DNA from: Tritrichomonas musculus | Taxonomy: Eukaryota; Parabasalia; Tritrichomonadida; Tritrichomonadidae | Length of the DNA: 47,544 nt | NCBI GenBank assembly: GCA_039105265.1 | Contig: JAPFFF010000118.1 | Span: 1 to 47,544, forward strand | Direction: 5' to 3' | Part shown: positions 34,119 through 43,404 of the stretch, piece by piece | How the letters are laid out: each line of letters begins with the position of its first letter | How positions within the stretch are numbered: the first letter of the stretch is position 1 | Notes under the pieces: generated by a model | The model's database searches: none | Told to the model about the DNA's origin: nothing | Seen by the model: the letters and a program-made list of their open reading frames with translations, nothing else | Position numbers and translations under genes: made by a program

Positions 34119-35123
34119 ATGATTACACCAACAACCAATCAAACAGAACTTCATATAGCTGAATACCTTGTTAACCTTTTACCAAAACCAATAAAGGAAG
34201 TAAATGATGTTGTAGAAATGCATTATGATATATATGGAGCACCAATTGAGCCTCTTGTGAAAGTTAGTTGTGAAAAGGAATTAAGTACGAAGAGAAGAAT
34301 CATGCATGACTTGCTAACTGATCACTACGATCCATCCTTCTATGATGTTAAACAAGAGCACAACAACAAATATATTAAAGATGTCTTTACAATGATATCG
34401 AGCTTACCAAAATTAGATGCAATCTCCCAAACAAAACCTATTGAATCAACGTTTGACGAGATACCTGTTAGACAAACCGATAGTGCAGAGATCAAGAAGT
34501 TCCTAAGAAAGTTGAATGTACAATTCATTGGCTATTATTGCGATCATACTACTGTTGATGAAAAATGCGATAAAGTGGTAATGAATACTAGTGATCTCTT
34601 AGAAAGCGAGACGTTTGAAGAATATAAGCAATTTATAGAACGATATGTCAATTGTATCTATGATGTGTTCGTTTATTATTGGTACGACAATGAAAGCCAC
34701 AATGCACAGCGCAGTGAGATTAATGAATTGCATGTTGATTACAGTACATTGATGAAGATGCGACTCTGTATAAACAAGCTGAATACCAGAATATATACCA
34801 TCAATTCTCACTCCAATAAACGTTGTGCACGCTGCGAAGCAAAACAAAAACTCTATGACTATACACTTCGTGAAGTTGAAAGAATGCGATCAGAGCAAGA
34901 GGAACTAGACAGACAATTTGACGAAACTGATTATGATATGGCCAAGTTTATGCAAAACAATTTTCCAAACATCGATAGGTTCTTATTGAAGGATGTCCAA
35001 CAAAGATACAGTAAGGAATTCGGTCAAAAACTTACCTTTGCTCAATTAACAGAGAAGATTGAACAAACTGGTAGATGGAAAGTAACAAACGTTAGTAGAG
35101 CTTATTATGTTAACAGAATATGA
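34119..35123 (+). CDS. Unknown 334-residue protein bracketed by palindromes
   Basis: Mostly helical and charged. A CARCEAK segment near residue 240 could be half of a metal site. The C-terminus (LLKDVQQRYSKEFGQKLTFA, then QLTEKIEQTGRWKV and YYVN) has winged-helix spacing like the end of the 139-residue lineage B protein. The gene starts 40 bp after one 42-bp palindrome, and the other begins 2 bp after its stop. Together with the HNH gene it is absent from the left lineage A copy. A DNA-binding role in a small mobile unit is possible, as inference. Confidence 0.65.
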   Translation: MITPTTNQTELHIAEYLVNLLPKPIKEVNDVVEMHYDIYGAPIEPLVKVSCEKELSTKRRIMHDLLTDHYDPSFYDVKQEHNNKYIKDVFTMISSLPKLDAISQTKPIESTFDEIPVRQTDSAEIKKFLRKLNVQFIGYYCDHTTVDEKCDKVVMNTSDLLESETFEEYKQFIERYVNCIYDVFVYYWYDNESHNAQRSEINELHVDYSTLMKMRLCINKLNTRIYTINSHSNKRCARCEAKQKLYDYTLREVERMRSEQEELDRQFDETDYDMAKFMQNNFPNIDRFLLKDVQQRYSKEFGQKLTFAQLTEKIEQTGRWKVTNVSRAYYVNRI

Positions 35124-35124
35124 G

Positions 35125-35166
35125 AAGTGACATAAATGCAGTGAGAAGTCACTCCATCACTTTTGG
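35125..35166 (-). repeat. Right 42-bp palindromic repeat flanking the 334-residue gene
   Basis: Inverted partner of 34037-34078. Imperfect direct repeats of about 25 bp (CTAAAAACCT....ATATTTTTGT) lie just outside both palindromes, at 33991-34015 and 35168-35193. Confidence 0.75.
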
Positions 35167-35180
35167 CCTAAAAAACCTCA

Positions 35181-35561
35181 TCAATATTTTTGTAGTTCAT
35201 TAATTACTTTAACAACAGCATTTACAGCATTCTTTATTTCCTCTATCTTTGCTTTCATACTTGCAATATCAGCTTTGACAGACTCGATAGCGATTTCCCA
35301 TAAAGGTTGTTCATCGTCTTTCTGAACAGTTACTTTCTTCAAACACACTTCACCACCTTTAATTTTACCATCAACTTTGTTACAATTTTTCTTAGTGATT
35401 CTATAGACACTTCCATCAGGTACTTCAATCTTGTAAAGCTTATTCAAGAGTTGTGTAGTTTGTTTCTCCATTTCTTCTTTGTGATCACGATAGTAAGCAT
35501 CGAACTCAATAATAGATTTAAAAGATTTTGTTTCTTCTTGTACTTCATTAATTACTTTCAT
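35181..35561 (-). CDS. Unknown conserved Maverick protein with coiled tail (lineage A, right copy)
   Basis: 126 residues, counterpart of 1464-1940, sharing SFKSI.EF..YY, QTT..LNK.YKI, DG..Y.ITK.NC, GG and LKKV. The coiled C-terminal tail is shorter here. Its position next to the short basic peptide gene is conserved. Confidence 0.68.
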   Translation of the reverse strand: MKVINEVQEETKSFKSIIEFDAYYRDHKEEMEKQTTQLLNKLYKIEVPDGSVYRITKKNCNKVDGKIKGGEVCLKKVTVQKDDEQPLWEIAIESVKADIASMKAKIEEIKNAVNAVVKVINELQKY

Positions 35562-35597
35562 TGCCTTTTAATCCTCACCAAAAATAGTTATAAGCCT

Positions 35598-35819
35598 TTA
35601 TTTTACTTCATCTATGATTGACTTACCGATATTAAGCCCTTTGTCAATGGTATTTACAAATCCATTCACTCCTGGTATATACTCTAAAGCGGGCTTAACT
35701 TTGTCAAAAATCTCCTTTACTTTAGGAAGAGCTTTTATAGCCTTTACTGCTAAACCTTTTATTTTTCCACCAACACTCTTCACTGCATTTTTCAGTTTCT
35801 TCCAAATTCCTGCTGCCAT
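35598..35819 (-). CDS. Short basic amphipathic virion-type peptide (lineage A, right copy)
   Basis: 73 residues (AGIWKKLKNAVKSVGGKIKG...). It aligns with the 84-residue product at 1173-1427, keeping the basic amphipathic start, the IPGV turn and the EVK end. It is divergent from the MCP gene as in the left copy. A membrane-active or DNA-condensing capsid role is inferred from composition. Confidence 0.72.
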   Translation of the reverse strand: MAAGIWKKLKNAVKSVGGKIKGLAVKAIKALPKVKEIFDKVKPALEYIPGVNGFVNTIDKGLNIGKSIIDEVK

Positions 35820-35862
35820 GTGTTTTCTTCTTCAGTAAATAATTTGTTTTATTAACTGTTAA

Positions 35863-37875
35863 ATGTTATATCGCAACGAAAGAGCACATAATTACAAAAT
35901 AGAAGCAGGTAATGTACTTGATACTTTCAATCAGATGAGATCAATGATAAATAAAAATGATGGTACACGCTCATTCTCATTCAGAACTGTTGACTGTCAT
36001 GACCAGCCGGCCCCATTTCATCAAGGTCAATACAGTCAAATTTCTCTTACACACCCTGATCATTTCATTAGTGATGTTGATAAAGGATTCCTTACCTTCC
36101 ATGTCAAACTTGATTTACAGCTCAATACTGATCTCAGCAAACTCCAACAGATTGATGATCCAAACAATTTCTATAAGCTCTTTGTTGGACTCAAATCTTC
36201 TAACCAATTGTTCGATAGATTGGAAATTCTTCATAATAATGTCAATGTTGGATATCAACAAAATGAATGCGTACGAGAAGGTTTCCTCTATTCTGCTGTG
36301 AAACCAGAAACAGAAAAGAAGCGAAGAAGATTTGTTCACAGTCTCTGGGAAAATGTAGCTTCATACTCACAAACAGTAGCAGGAACATATGTCAATCTCA
36401 ACAACTTCAAAGAAAATGGTAAAACTTCTGTTGATTTCGATCTTAATGTTCCTTTTGATGATCTTCTTGCACTGCAGGCATTTGATCTCTTCCCTAATGG
36501 TATCATTGGTGATCTCTCTATAAGATTCCAAGTAACTCCAGCAGGTTTGGTTTGGGCAGCTATAGATCCTTACACTGTTGCAGAAACAAAAGCTTTCCTC
36601 GAAGATAATGAAAGTGTGAGCACAGAGGAACTTGATAAACTTAAACAAATTACGGTTCACGGGCATCTCAAACATCAATTTACACAAATTGGAAATGAAG
36701 CAGTGATTCCTGGTCCTGGCAAAGAACCTACTCCAGACCCTGATCCTTCACCTTCTCCTGATCCTGATCCTACCCCTACTCCTGTCAAGTATAAGATTCA
36801 ATATAGAATAGGAGAGCAATGGGATAATGATGATGGAAGTACTGGTTACACTGACATTCTTACAGATTTGGAATTCTATTTCAGCTATACTACAGAGGAA
36901 TTTGCTGAGTTTGGTCTTCAACCTTCTGCTAGTGATGAAGAAATTTGTGTTCACAATCCTGCTGTAACACTACCACCATTAAATCATGCTGACAAAAATG
37001 GAAGATATTATGCTTGGCAAATTGTAAAGACCCCTGTTGTTAGTGCTCATCAAACATTACAAGCTTTGCACGAAGCTAAAGCTCAAGTACTGAAAGAAAC
37101 TTATTCCTCACAGCCTGCTACCCTCACTGTAAACAGAATGACAATTACGTTATGCAAGTCCAATATGCAAGGTTTTGGAGTTTGTGAAGCTACAAGGCAT
37201 GGTATAGAAGAAATATTGTCAAAGGGTGTTATAATTCCATCACAGAAAGTAGATTATCATTCATTTCCAATAGCACCAGCAGCAAATGGTATCAAGTCTA
37301 CTCTCAATATTCCTCTTATAAATGATACTACACTTTCTATCATGTTTCCTAAACATCATAATGATCTTACAGTTTTTGAGAATCCTGTTTATTCAAATTG
37401 CTATCTAAATATTGGTGGTAAGAATTTTCCTGATGAAAATGTTTCTACAATTGGAGCAAGGTTCTTTGAAAATCAACTTACTGCAGGAGACCTTGATGCA
37501 ATTACTCTTCAATGCACAAAGGAGTTCGAAGACAGTATGACAATGCCTAAGAATGATGCTAATGGTGTTCGCTACAATAATACTCTTAGTGATGCCAGTA
37601 GTTTTGTCTTCAATATTCAAGCTGAAAGATCTTCTGCAGGTTATTGCTTCGACGGAATTGACGGAGGTTTTGGCAACGTACAGATTCAAGTACAAGGACA
37701 ACCCATCTATTCTGGTGCAAATGACACTTATTATAATGTTATCGAACCTTCAGGGAACGTAGTCCATCCATGTCCAACACAATTATGGTTGACAAGAGAT
37801 ACTTACTTCTTAATGAATCTCGATGGACTTGTTTATGTTGATGATCAAAGTCCTGAAGGTAGTCAAGTAGAGTAA
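35863..37875 (+). CDS. Major capsid protein (double jelly-roll), lineage A
   Basis: 670 residues, complete. The N-terminal region has FRTVDCHDQPAPFHQGQYSQ, then DVDKGFLTFHVKLDL, LFVGLKSSNQLFDRLEILHN and RRRFVHSLWEN. A Pro/Asp-rich linker (EPTPDPDPSPSPDPDPTPTP) at about 285-306 separates it from the second half; lineage B's MCP lacks it. The C-terminal half contains FPKHHNDLTVFENPVYSNCY, matching the FPLHQRHHTYFKNPLFKHF segment of lineage B. Role: hexon-like capsomer, by family. Confidence 0.88.
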   Translation: MLYRNERAHNYKIEAGNVLDTFNQMRSMINKNDGTRSFSFRTVDCHDQPAPFHQGQYSQISLTHPDHFISDVDKGFLTFHVKLDLQLNTDLSKLQQIDDPNNFYKLFVGLKSSNQLFDRLEILHNNVNVGYQQNECVREGFLYSAVKPETEKKRRRFVHSLWENVASYSQTVAGTYVNLNNFKENGKTSVDFDLNVPFDDLLALQAFDLFPNGIIGDLSIRFQVTPAGLVWAAIDPYTVAETKAFLEDNESVSTEELDKLKQITVHGHLKHQFTQIGNEAVIPGPGKEPTPDPDPSPSPDPDPTPTPVKYKIQYRIGEQWDNDDGSTGYTDILTDLEFYFSYTTEEFAEFGLQPSASDEEICVHNPAVTLPPLNHADKNGRYYAWQIVKTPVVSAHQTLQALHEAKAQVLKETYSSQPATLTVNRMTITLCKSNMQGFGVCEATRHGIEEILSKGVIIPSQKVDYHSFPIAPAANGIKSTLNIPLINDTTLSIMFPKHHNDLTVFENPVYSNCYLNIGGKNFPDENVSTIGARFFENQLTAGDLDAITLQCTKEFEDSMTMPKNDANGVRYNNTLSDASSFVFNIQAERSSAGYCFDGIDGGFGNVQIQVQGQPIYSGANDTYYNVIEPSGNVVHPCPTQLWLTRDTYFLMNLDGLVYVDDQSPEGSQVE

Positions 37876-37934
37876 GTAATCTTCTTTCTTTTTTTGTTCC
37901 CGTCAACCTAATTTAACTATTGCTTTCATCATAA

Positions 37935-39047
37935 ATGCTTGCTTACCCATTTAGTAGTAAGTACAAGTTTTTTGAATTCAAGAACGTTCCTAGGGAGCCT
38001 TATGTACCAGACTATAAACTAAAAGCTTGTAAACAATATATGAAGCCAAATTTCAGTAACGAACCTGGTTGTTGGGAAGCTGATCTAATGTTTGTGAAGA
38101 ACACTATCTATCTTGTTTTGATAAACGTTAATACTAGATTCTTAATAGTTGAGCCAATAGAGAGTAAAGAAACAAGAGTATTATCAATAAAGATAACAGA
38201 TATTATAGTTAATTATGATGTTGATATCTTTACTATTAAATGTGATGGTGAAAAAGGATTGCAAGCAGTACAAAATGATATAATTGTACTTCGTACCAAC
38301 GATGATGGAATTGTATTTGTTCCAGCAATTCACAATATCGTGTATAAAAGCAGTTTGCGAGGTAAAGAAAAAATATTAAATGAAATAATTAATAAACATA
38401 ACACCAAAGTACTAAAAACAATATTGTCAGAATACAATGATGAGATTGATGTAAATACTATTAAATCATGGTCAGTATACAGAATCAAATTTGTAGTAAA
38501 CTCTTCTCCATATGCACTAGCCCATAAAACAGTTGATTCAGTTATAAGAACTTTACGTAATGCTTTTGGTACAAACGACACAAAAATAGCAAACAATAAT
38601 TATATGCAACAGATGGTCAATTATTACAATAATACTCCTCATAATTCACTACGAGTAAGAAACTATAATTATGAAAGTGATAGTAAATATATTTATTATA
38701 CTCCTGCTCAAATGCAAAACGATATTGACCTTGAATGGAAATATATAAGAATGATGAGAAGCAAATTACAAAGTATACACAAAAAACAACAACATAAAGG
38801 TCTATTAACATACAAGAAAGGAAATATAATTCTTGTTCATGTTGATTATGGTAAGACTAAAAAGAAATTTGATAAACGACGAAGAGTGTTTAATGAGATA
38901 GCTGAATTCTTAGCGTACTCTAATGGTAATGTTATATGTAAACTTCAAAATAGGAATCTGATACAAGTACCTATTGCGTACACAAAGAAAATTGCAAATA
39001 GCTATGATGAACTAAATAAAGATTATAAACTGTACTTTGGTATGTAA
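37935..39047 (+). CDS. Retroviral-like integrase, lineage A
   Basis: 370 residues. The rve-type core begins near residue 45 (GCWEADLMFV, then YLVLINVNTRFLIVEPI), with IFTIKCDGEKGLQA and HKTVDSVIRTLRN downstream; the C-terminal part has YKKGNIILVHVDYG and an SH3-like end (NGNVICKLQNRNLIQVPI). Same family as 24184-25326 but strongly diverged. It lies 59 bp after the MCP on the same strand, unlike lineage B, where several genes intervene. Confidence 0.85.
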   Translation: MLAYPFSSKYKFFEFKNVPREPYVPDYKLKACKQYMKPNFSNEPGCWEADLMFVKNTIYLVLINVNTRFLIVEPIESKETRVLSIKITDIIVNYDVDIFTIKCDGEKGLQAVQNDIIVLRTNDDGIVFVPAIHNIVYKSSLRGKEKILNEIINKHNTKVLKTILSEYNDEIDVNTIKSWSVYRIKFVVNSSPYALAHKTVDSVIRTLRNAFGTNDTKIANNNYMQQMVNYYNNTPHNSLRVRNYNYESDSKYIYYTPAQMQNDIDLEWKYIRMMRSKLQSIHKKQQHKGLLTYKKGNIILVHVDYGKTKKKFDKRRRVFNEIAEFLAYSNGNVICKLQNRNLIQVPIAYTKKIANSYDELNKDYKLYFGM

Positions 39048-39050
39048 TAA

Positions 39051-39380
39051 ATGACTAAACTATACTTCCATACGCAAGATAAAGAATTTCAGCTTCCTCT
39101 AGAATTTGTGAGTAGTAGGAACAAAAGATATATTGTCGTTCAGTATGTAGGTGCAATAGTGAAAGATACGCTTGTTGGCGATTTGATGGTGCACAGTGAT
39201 ATCGTTCAGCAATATGGTTACTGCGATCAATTTATAATGCTAGCCAATAGAAGACAAACCAAATATAGAAAGTATTTGTTTCTTGGACATGAATGAAACT
39301 ATAAAATCTGGTTCACTGACCTTTACGGAAATGTTATTGAACCTTCTGCATTCATACTTAGTTGTCTTCTTATTTATTAA
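39051..39380 (+). pseudogene. Penton-like minor capsid remnant, lineage A (broken)
   Basis: A short beta-rich region directly after the integrase (3 bp). It carries a DLYGN.I.P..F.L segment like the terminal strands of Polinton minor capsid proteins, similar in pattern to the end of the lineage B protein at 9267-10004. The reading frame is broken about once. It is counted as part of the decay of the right lineage A element. Confidence 0.45.
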
Positions 39381-39383
39381 TAA

Positions 39384-40790
39384 ATGACTGTCAGACCTGG
39401 AAAAGAAATTGCATGCGATGATGTTAACTATTCAACTCTTGCTGTAAGCACCAAAGGATATGTAATATATGCCTTTCCAATGAAATATGAATTGCCAAAA
39501 ATGTGTTTGAGCAAAGGACAAGCTGTAATAGATAGCTATCCGTGCTATTATATCAAACTTGAAAAAGACTATTTTCCAACTATAATACTTGTCATACGTT
39601 TTATTTGTGGAAGAGAGGTTGTTGTTCTAATGAAGGATAGAGATATAGATTATAGTAAAGCAAGAATATTGTATGCTTTTGATCTTGAAGCCTTCAAACC
39701 AAAGTTCGCAGAAATAAAAGTTGTAAGCAAATTAACAGAATCAAGTGAGTTCATATATCCTTTCAAACTTGATCCTGATTGTGACGATGATATTAAAGAA
39801 AAGTATGTAAGCCAACTTTCACAAAAAGTTGATCAAATTCACCCAGAAATCAAACCAGAAAATTATTCTCAACGACACTGGTATAATTTTTGCTGTTACC
39901 AGGATAATAGAGCCCGTACACAAGAACCTCCTACCTTTCCTTGTTTATCTCCTCAAGAAAGAGCAGAACTTAAAGAAAAACGAAGATTAGAGAAAGAAGA
40001 ACAAGAAAAACAAATGAAAAAGGCTGAACAAAGGAAAAAGAAAAAAGAAGCTGAATATCATAAAAAGAGACAAGAAGAAATAAGAAGAATCAATGAAGCA
40101 CCGAAGCTTGATATTCAAACAGGAAAAATAATATACAACAAACCTTTTGATCTTGTTGGAGAAGGTAGGTACAAAGCTATAATATATAAGAGGCAGAATG
40201 CTAATGTGAATACAAATTTACATGACTTTCCAACAGAAAAAACAGAACTTGATATTGATCCTAATGAATCATTAACATTTGACAATCATCCTTATCAACA
40301 GAGACCAGCGTTACAGTACTCTGGCCGAGCTTTGACGAAGGCCAATCAAGCACGTTCAACTCAAGAAGTACCAAAACCTCCGAAACCACCAGTACCGAAG
40401 AAGACAGCCACGCTCCGGCCGAGCCTTCGCGAAGCTGGGGCAAAGAGAAAAGAAATTATACCAAAATCTACAAAGCTTGTCAGAGATAGAATAAGACGAG
40501 CGCATAATGAAAAGCGCTATGATTATTCCAGTGATAGTGATAGTGATAGTGAGCCTATGGAAATTCAATATGGATATCTTGTTATGAATGATGAACCACC
40601 TCCACCAAAACAACAACCACCTCCACCAAAACAACAACAACAACAACAAATTTTCCCACCGAGGCCACAAGCCATGAGAATTGTAAAAGATGATGAACCT
40701 AAAAGAAGACAAACCAGGCACGAGGCCAACTCCAAAAATAAAAAAGTTCTATCTCCATCAGAAATTGACGATTCTATTTTAAATATTTAA
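39384..40790 (+). CDS. Unknown 468-residue protein, folded N-terminus and charged tail
   Basis: The N-terminal 180 residues look globular (YSTLAVSTKGYVIYAFPMKY, then RFICGREVVVLMKDRDIDYS). Residues 190-235 are a highly charged helix (Lys/Glu), followed by a Pro/Arg/Gln-rich tail with SDSDSDSE and PPPPKQQ repeats. A GC-rich pair of near repeats (GGCCGAGC.TT...GAAG) lies at about 40323-40440. It overlaps the convergent 867-residue gene by 4 bp. Basic, low-complexity tail suggests binding to nucleic acid or capsid interior; unproven. Confidence 0.65.
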   Translation: MTVRPGKEIACDDVNYSTLAVSTKGYVIYAFPMKYELPKMCLSKGQAVIDSYPCYYIKLEKDYFPTIILVIRFICGREVVVLMKDRDIDYSKARILYAFDLEAFKPKFAEIKVVSKLTESSEFIYPFKLDPDCDDDIKEKYVSQLSQKVDQIHPEIKPENYSQRHWYNFCCYQDNRARTQEPPTFPCLSPQERAELKEKRRLEKEEQEKQMKKAEQRKKKKEAEYHKKRQEEIRRINEAPKLDIQTGKIIYNKPFDLVGEGRYKAIIYKRQNANVNTNLHDFPTEKTELDIDPNESLTFDNHPYQQRPALQYSGRALTKANQARSTQEVPKPPKPPVPKKTATLRPSLREAGAKRKEIIPKSTKLVRDRIRRAHNEKRYDYSSDSDSDSEPMEIQYGYLVMNDEPPPPKQQPPPPKQQQQQQIFPPRPQAMRIVKDDEPKRRQTRHEANSKNKKVLSPSEIDDSILNI

Positions 40791-43390
40791 GCCTCATCCT
40801 CATCATCTTCATCACTTGTAAGTGCATCTACGGTTTTGATATCATAGCGATAAACATCATTCTTACGTTCTAGTTGTTGTTGCTTGTATTGTTCTTTATA
40901 AGCTGCATATTTACTACCACTACCATAAAGTTTATCCACAATAGCTGTCAAACGTTTTGTATAGTAAGCTTTGTTCTCTTTAAGTTCTTTTGGTGTTGCA
41001 GACAGAACTTGTTCTTGTATAAGTTCTTGTATAACTTCTTGTCCAGGCTTCTCTCCTAACATGAGTATTTCTACGAAAACTAATAGGAACAATCTTTCTA
41101 TAAGTCTAATGAAAGCAGCATGAGTTTTATTACTCTTTTCAAGATTTTCTACTTTAATTTCACCCGTCTTGATATCTATGATAGGATCTATGTAATCTGT
41201 TCCTATTTTTACAACTTTTGGTCCTGCTCTTTCGTTATAAGCTGCTTTGTGATCTCGTTTGTAGTTTGCCCAAGCAGGGTATGTAAGAAGTTTACTTCCA
41301 AAATCTTTTGTTTCTATTTCTCGTTTGACACCAAGATCAACAACAATAATGTACATAGCGTTAGAAACTCCTAAATAGTTAAGAAGTCTTATTACAGATT
41401 TGTAACCTGGATACGCTACTTCCCAAAAGAACTTCCAAAGATAAGAGAAAATAGATGCCCAATACGAACTAGGAGACAATCTTTTGCTTATTCTTGGCTT
41501 TCCTAAGCCCAATTTTGTATAATGATCTGTATACTTTTGCATTTCTTCTGTTTCTTTAAGTTTATATTCACCTTTGGCCCAATCAACATTGTCAATAGAC
41601 TTTTGAAATTGTGCTGCTAGCCAAACATTAAATGGTGTTTCTTTTCTAGCTTCACGTGATTTGTATTTTGATTTCCATACTTTCTTATACGGACTAGCAC
41701 GAACAATCTTATAGCCATTAATGATTCTTGGTACTCCACGTTTATCTACAAGAACAATATCATCAACTAGGTCTCCGTTCAAATCTGTAATGGCAACACC
41801 GTTAGGATCTTTTGTGTTTGGTGGAAGAAGCCTGTAGCGAGGTTGTACAGAATCGTCAACATGATTATAAGCATATTCTTGTGCTAAATCTCGTGTGGCT
41901 GCATTCGGTATGTACTTGATACGGAAATTACCGTTGATGATGATTTCTAACAATTGCTGATTGTAAAAGGAAACATCTCCTTCACCTGACAATTTGGCTA
42001 TTTTGAAAGACTTTTTAAGTTTATCAGGTATATCTTTAGCATCTCTATTTTTTCTTTTACCAACAGTTCTTGTAGGTTTCTTCAACAAATCTTCTGTAAA
42101 GTCCTTGTCGGGCATATAAGTGTTTTCATGAGTAAATTCACCATAGGGTTTGAATCTTTTAGCAGCGCTATCAGCAAAGGTTACTTCTTGATCTTCTAAT
42201 GTTCTTCTTTCTTTACGTGGAGCTCTGAACGCTGCTAAAGATGTATTAAGATCATTAACTTCATCCTCATCTTCAATTTCTCCATCGCTATTAACAGTAA
42301 CTTCTTCTCTTGACATTGTTTTATGATCGAATAAATATTCATTTTCATTGTCATCGCTATTCATATTGTAAAGAATTTCTCGATCTCCATTCTCAGAAAT
42401 ATACTTTAATAATTGTTTCAGTCGCTTTTTGTTTTTGGGTTCTGTAGTTTCATCAAAAATGTTTGTCTCACGAATAGCAGTATGCAACTGTAGAACAAGC
42501 TTTCTTACTCTGGTGTCAGAATCGTCTTTTGGCGAGCAAGCACGATTGTAATAATTATACAGATTTTCTTCTGTGAAATCGTCATTCAACAAACCAAATT
42601 TACGAAGCTGTGTAGCATCTACAGCACAAGAACTTTTATATATTTGTAACAACTTTTCTTTTTCTTCTTTACTCATGTTTGGTGTACATGGTGAATTAGC
42701 AATCTTACTCATTGTTTCTATATTTGTTTGCCTTCTTTGATTTTCGAATTTCATCAAAGCCTCAACATCTGATATAATTTTGTCAGAGTTTCTATTATAA
42801 GAATCAATGTTCTTCGTCAAAGATTCTACAAGAGACCTAATTTGCTTTGTATCTTTTTTGTTGAAGATAGGGTATTTTTCAGGGTCATCAGCAATTCTGT
42901 AGTATAAAAGAAGTGAATCTGATACATCTTTTTTTAGTTCAATTATCTCAGTAAGTGTGTTCAAATCATCATTATATCTGTTTCTATAATAATGTTGATC
43001 TGCTTCTGGTTCCTCCTCTTCTTCCAAATAGCTTTCTGGCTTTGGTAAAGACGCTGGTAAAGGAATAGTTACAGTTGGTTTCTTAATCTTATCATCTAGT
43101 TTATTAAAGTCCTTTGTACTATCAATCAACATATTTGTTAATTTTTCTTTTTGTTTTGGTGTACTTTGTTTGGCTATCATAAAGGAATTTTTCAGTTCTT
43201 CAAGTCTATTGATTATATCACTTCGATATTTTTTTGGGTTATCAAGACATTCAATGATATTCCAAATAATGTCTTGGTCAATATTTGCTTGTTCATACAT
43301 ATATAGCAACATTCTACGGTAATTCATATCTTTTATTTGTTCTCTTATCATTTTTTTGAAATCTGTTCCGTCAGCTCGCCTAGTAGACAT
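40787..43390 (-). CDS. Large helical protein of unknown function (867 residues, lineage A)
   Basis: Mostly helical with acidic patches (EEEEEPEAD near residue 123; SDEDDEDEA at the end). Two hydrophobic helices lie near 690-705 (YLGVSNAMYIIVVDLGV) and 775-795 (LIERLFLLVFVEILML). The middle has RPTRTVGKRKNRD, a basic stretch. No family recognised. It is divergent from the fibre-like gene with only 14 bp between start codons. Size and composition recall internal capsid or scaffold proteins; this is a guess. Confidence 0.65.
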   Translation of the reverse strand: MSTRRADGTDFKKMIREQIKDMNYRRMLLYMYEQANIDQDIIWNIIECLDNPKKYRSDIINRLEELKNSFMIAKQSTPKQKEKLTNMLIDSTKDFNKLDDKIKKPTVTIPLPASLPKPESYLEEEEEPEADQHYYRNRYNDDLNTLTEIIELKKDVSDSLLLYYRIADDPEKYPIFNKKDTKQIRSLVESLTKNIDSYNRNSDKIISDVEALMKFENQRRQTNIETMSKIANSPCTPNMSKEEKEKLLQIYKSSCAVDATQLRKFGLLNDDFTEENLYNYYNRACSPKDDSDTRVRKLVLQLHTAIRETNIFDETTEPKNKKRLKQLLKYISENGDREILYNMNSDDNENEYLFDHKTMSREEVTVNSDGEIEDEDEVNDLNTSLAAFRAPRKERRTLEDQEVTFADSAAKRFKPYGEFTHENTYMPDKDFTEDLLKKPTRTVGKRKNRDAKDIPDKLKKSFKIAKLSGEGDVSFYNQQLLEIIINGNFRIKYIPNAATRDLAQEYAYNHVDDSVQPRYRLLPPNTKDPNGVAITDLNGDLVDDIVLVDKRGVPRIINGYKIVRASPYKKVWKSKYKSREARKETPFNVWLAAQFQKSIDNVDWAKGEYKLKETEEMQKYTDHYTKLGLGKPRISKRLSPSSYWASIFSYLWKFFWEVAYPGYKSVIRLLNYLGVSNAMYIIVVDLGVKREIETKDFGSKLLTYPAWANYKRDHKAAYNERAGPKVVKIGTDYIDPIIDIKTGEIKVENLEKSNKTHAAFIRLIERLFLLVFVEILMLGEKPGQEVIQELIQEQVLSATPKELKENKAYYTKRLTAIVDKLYGSGSKYAAYKEQYKQQQLERKNDVYRYDIKTVDALTSDEDDEDEA

Positions 43391-43404
43391 TTATTATATT
43401 ATAA
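43391..43404. promoter_or_regulatory. 14-bp palindromic divergent start-codon spacer
   Basis: With the start codons included: CATTTAT, a 6-nt A/T centre, then ATAAATG, a perfect 7-bp inverted repeat. It separates the 867-residue gene from the fibre-like gene. Confidence 0.45.
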
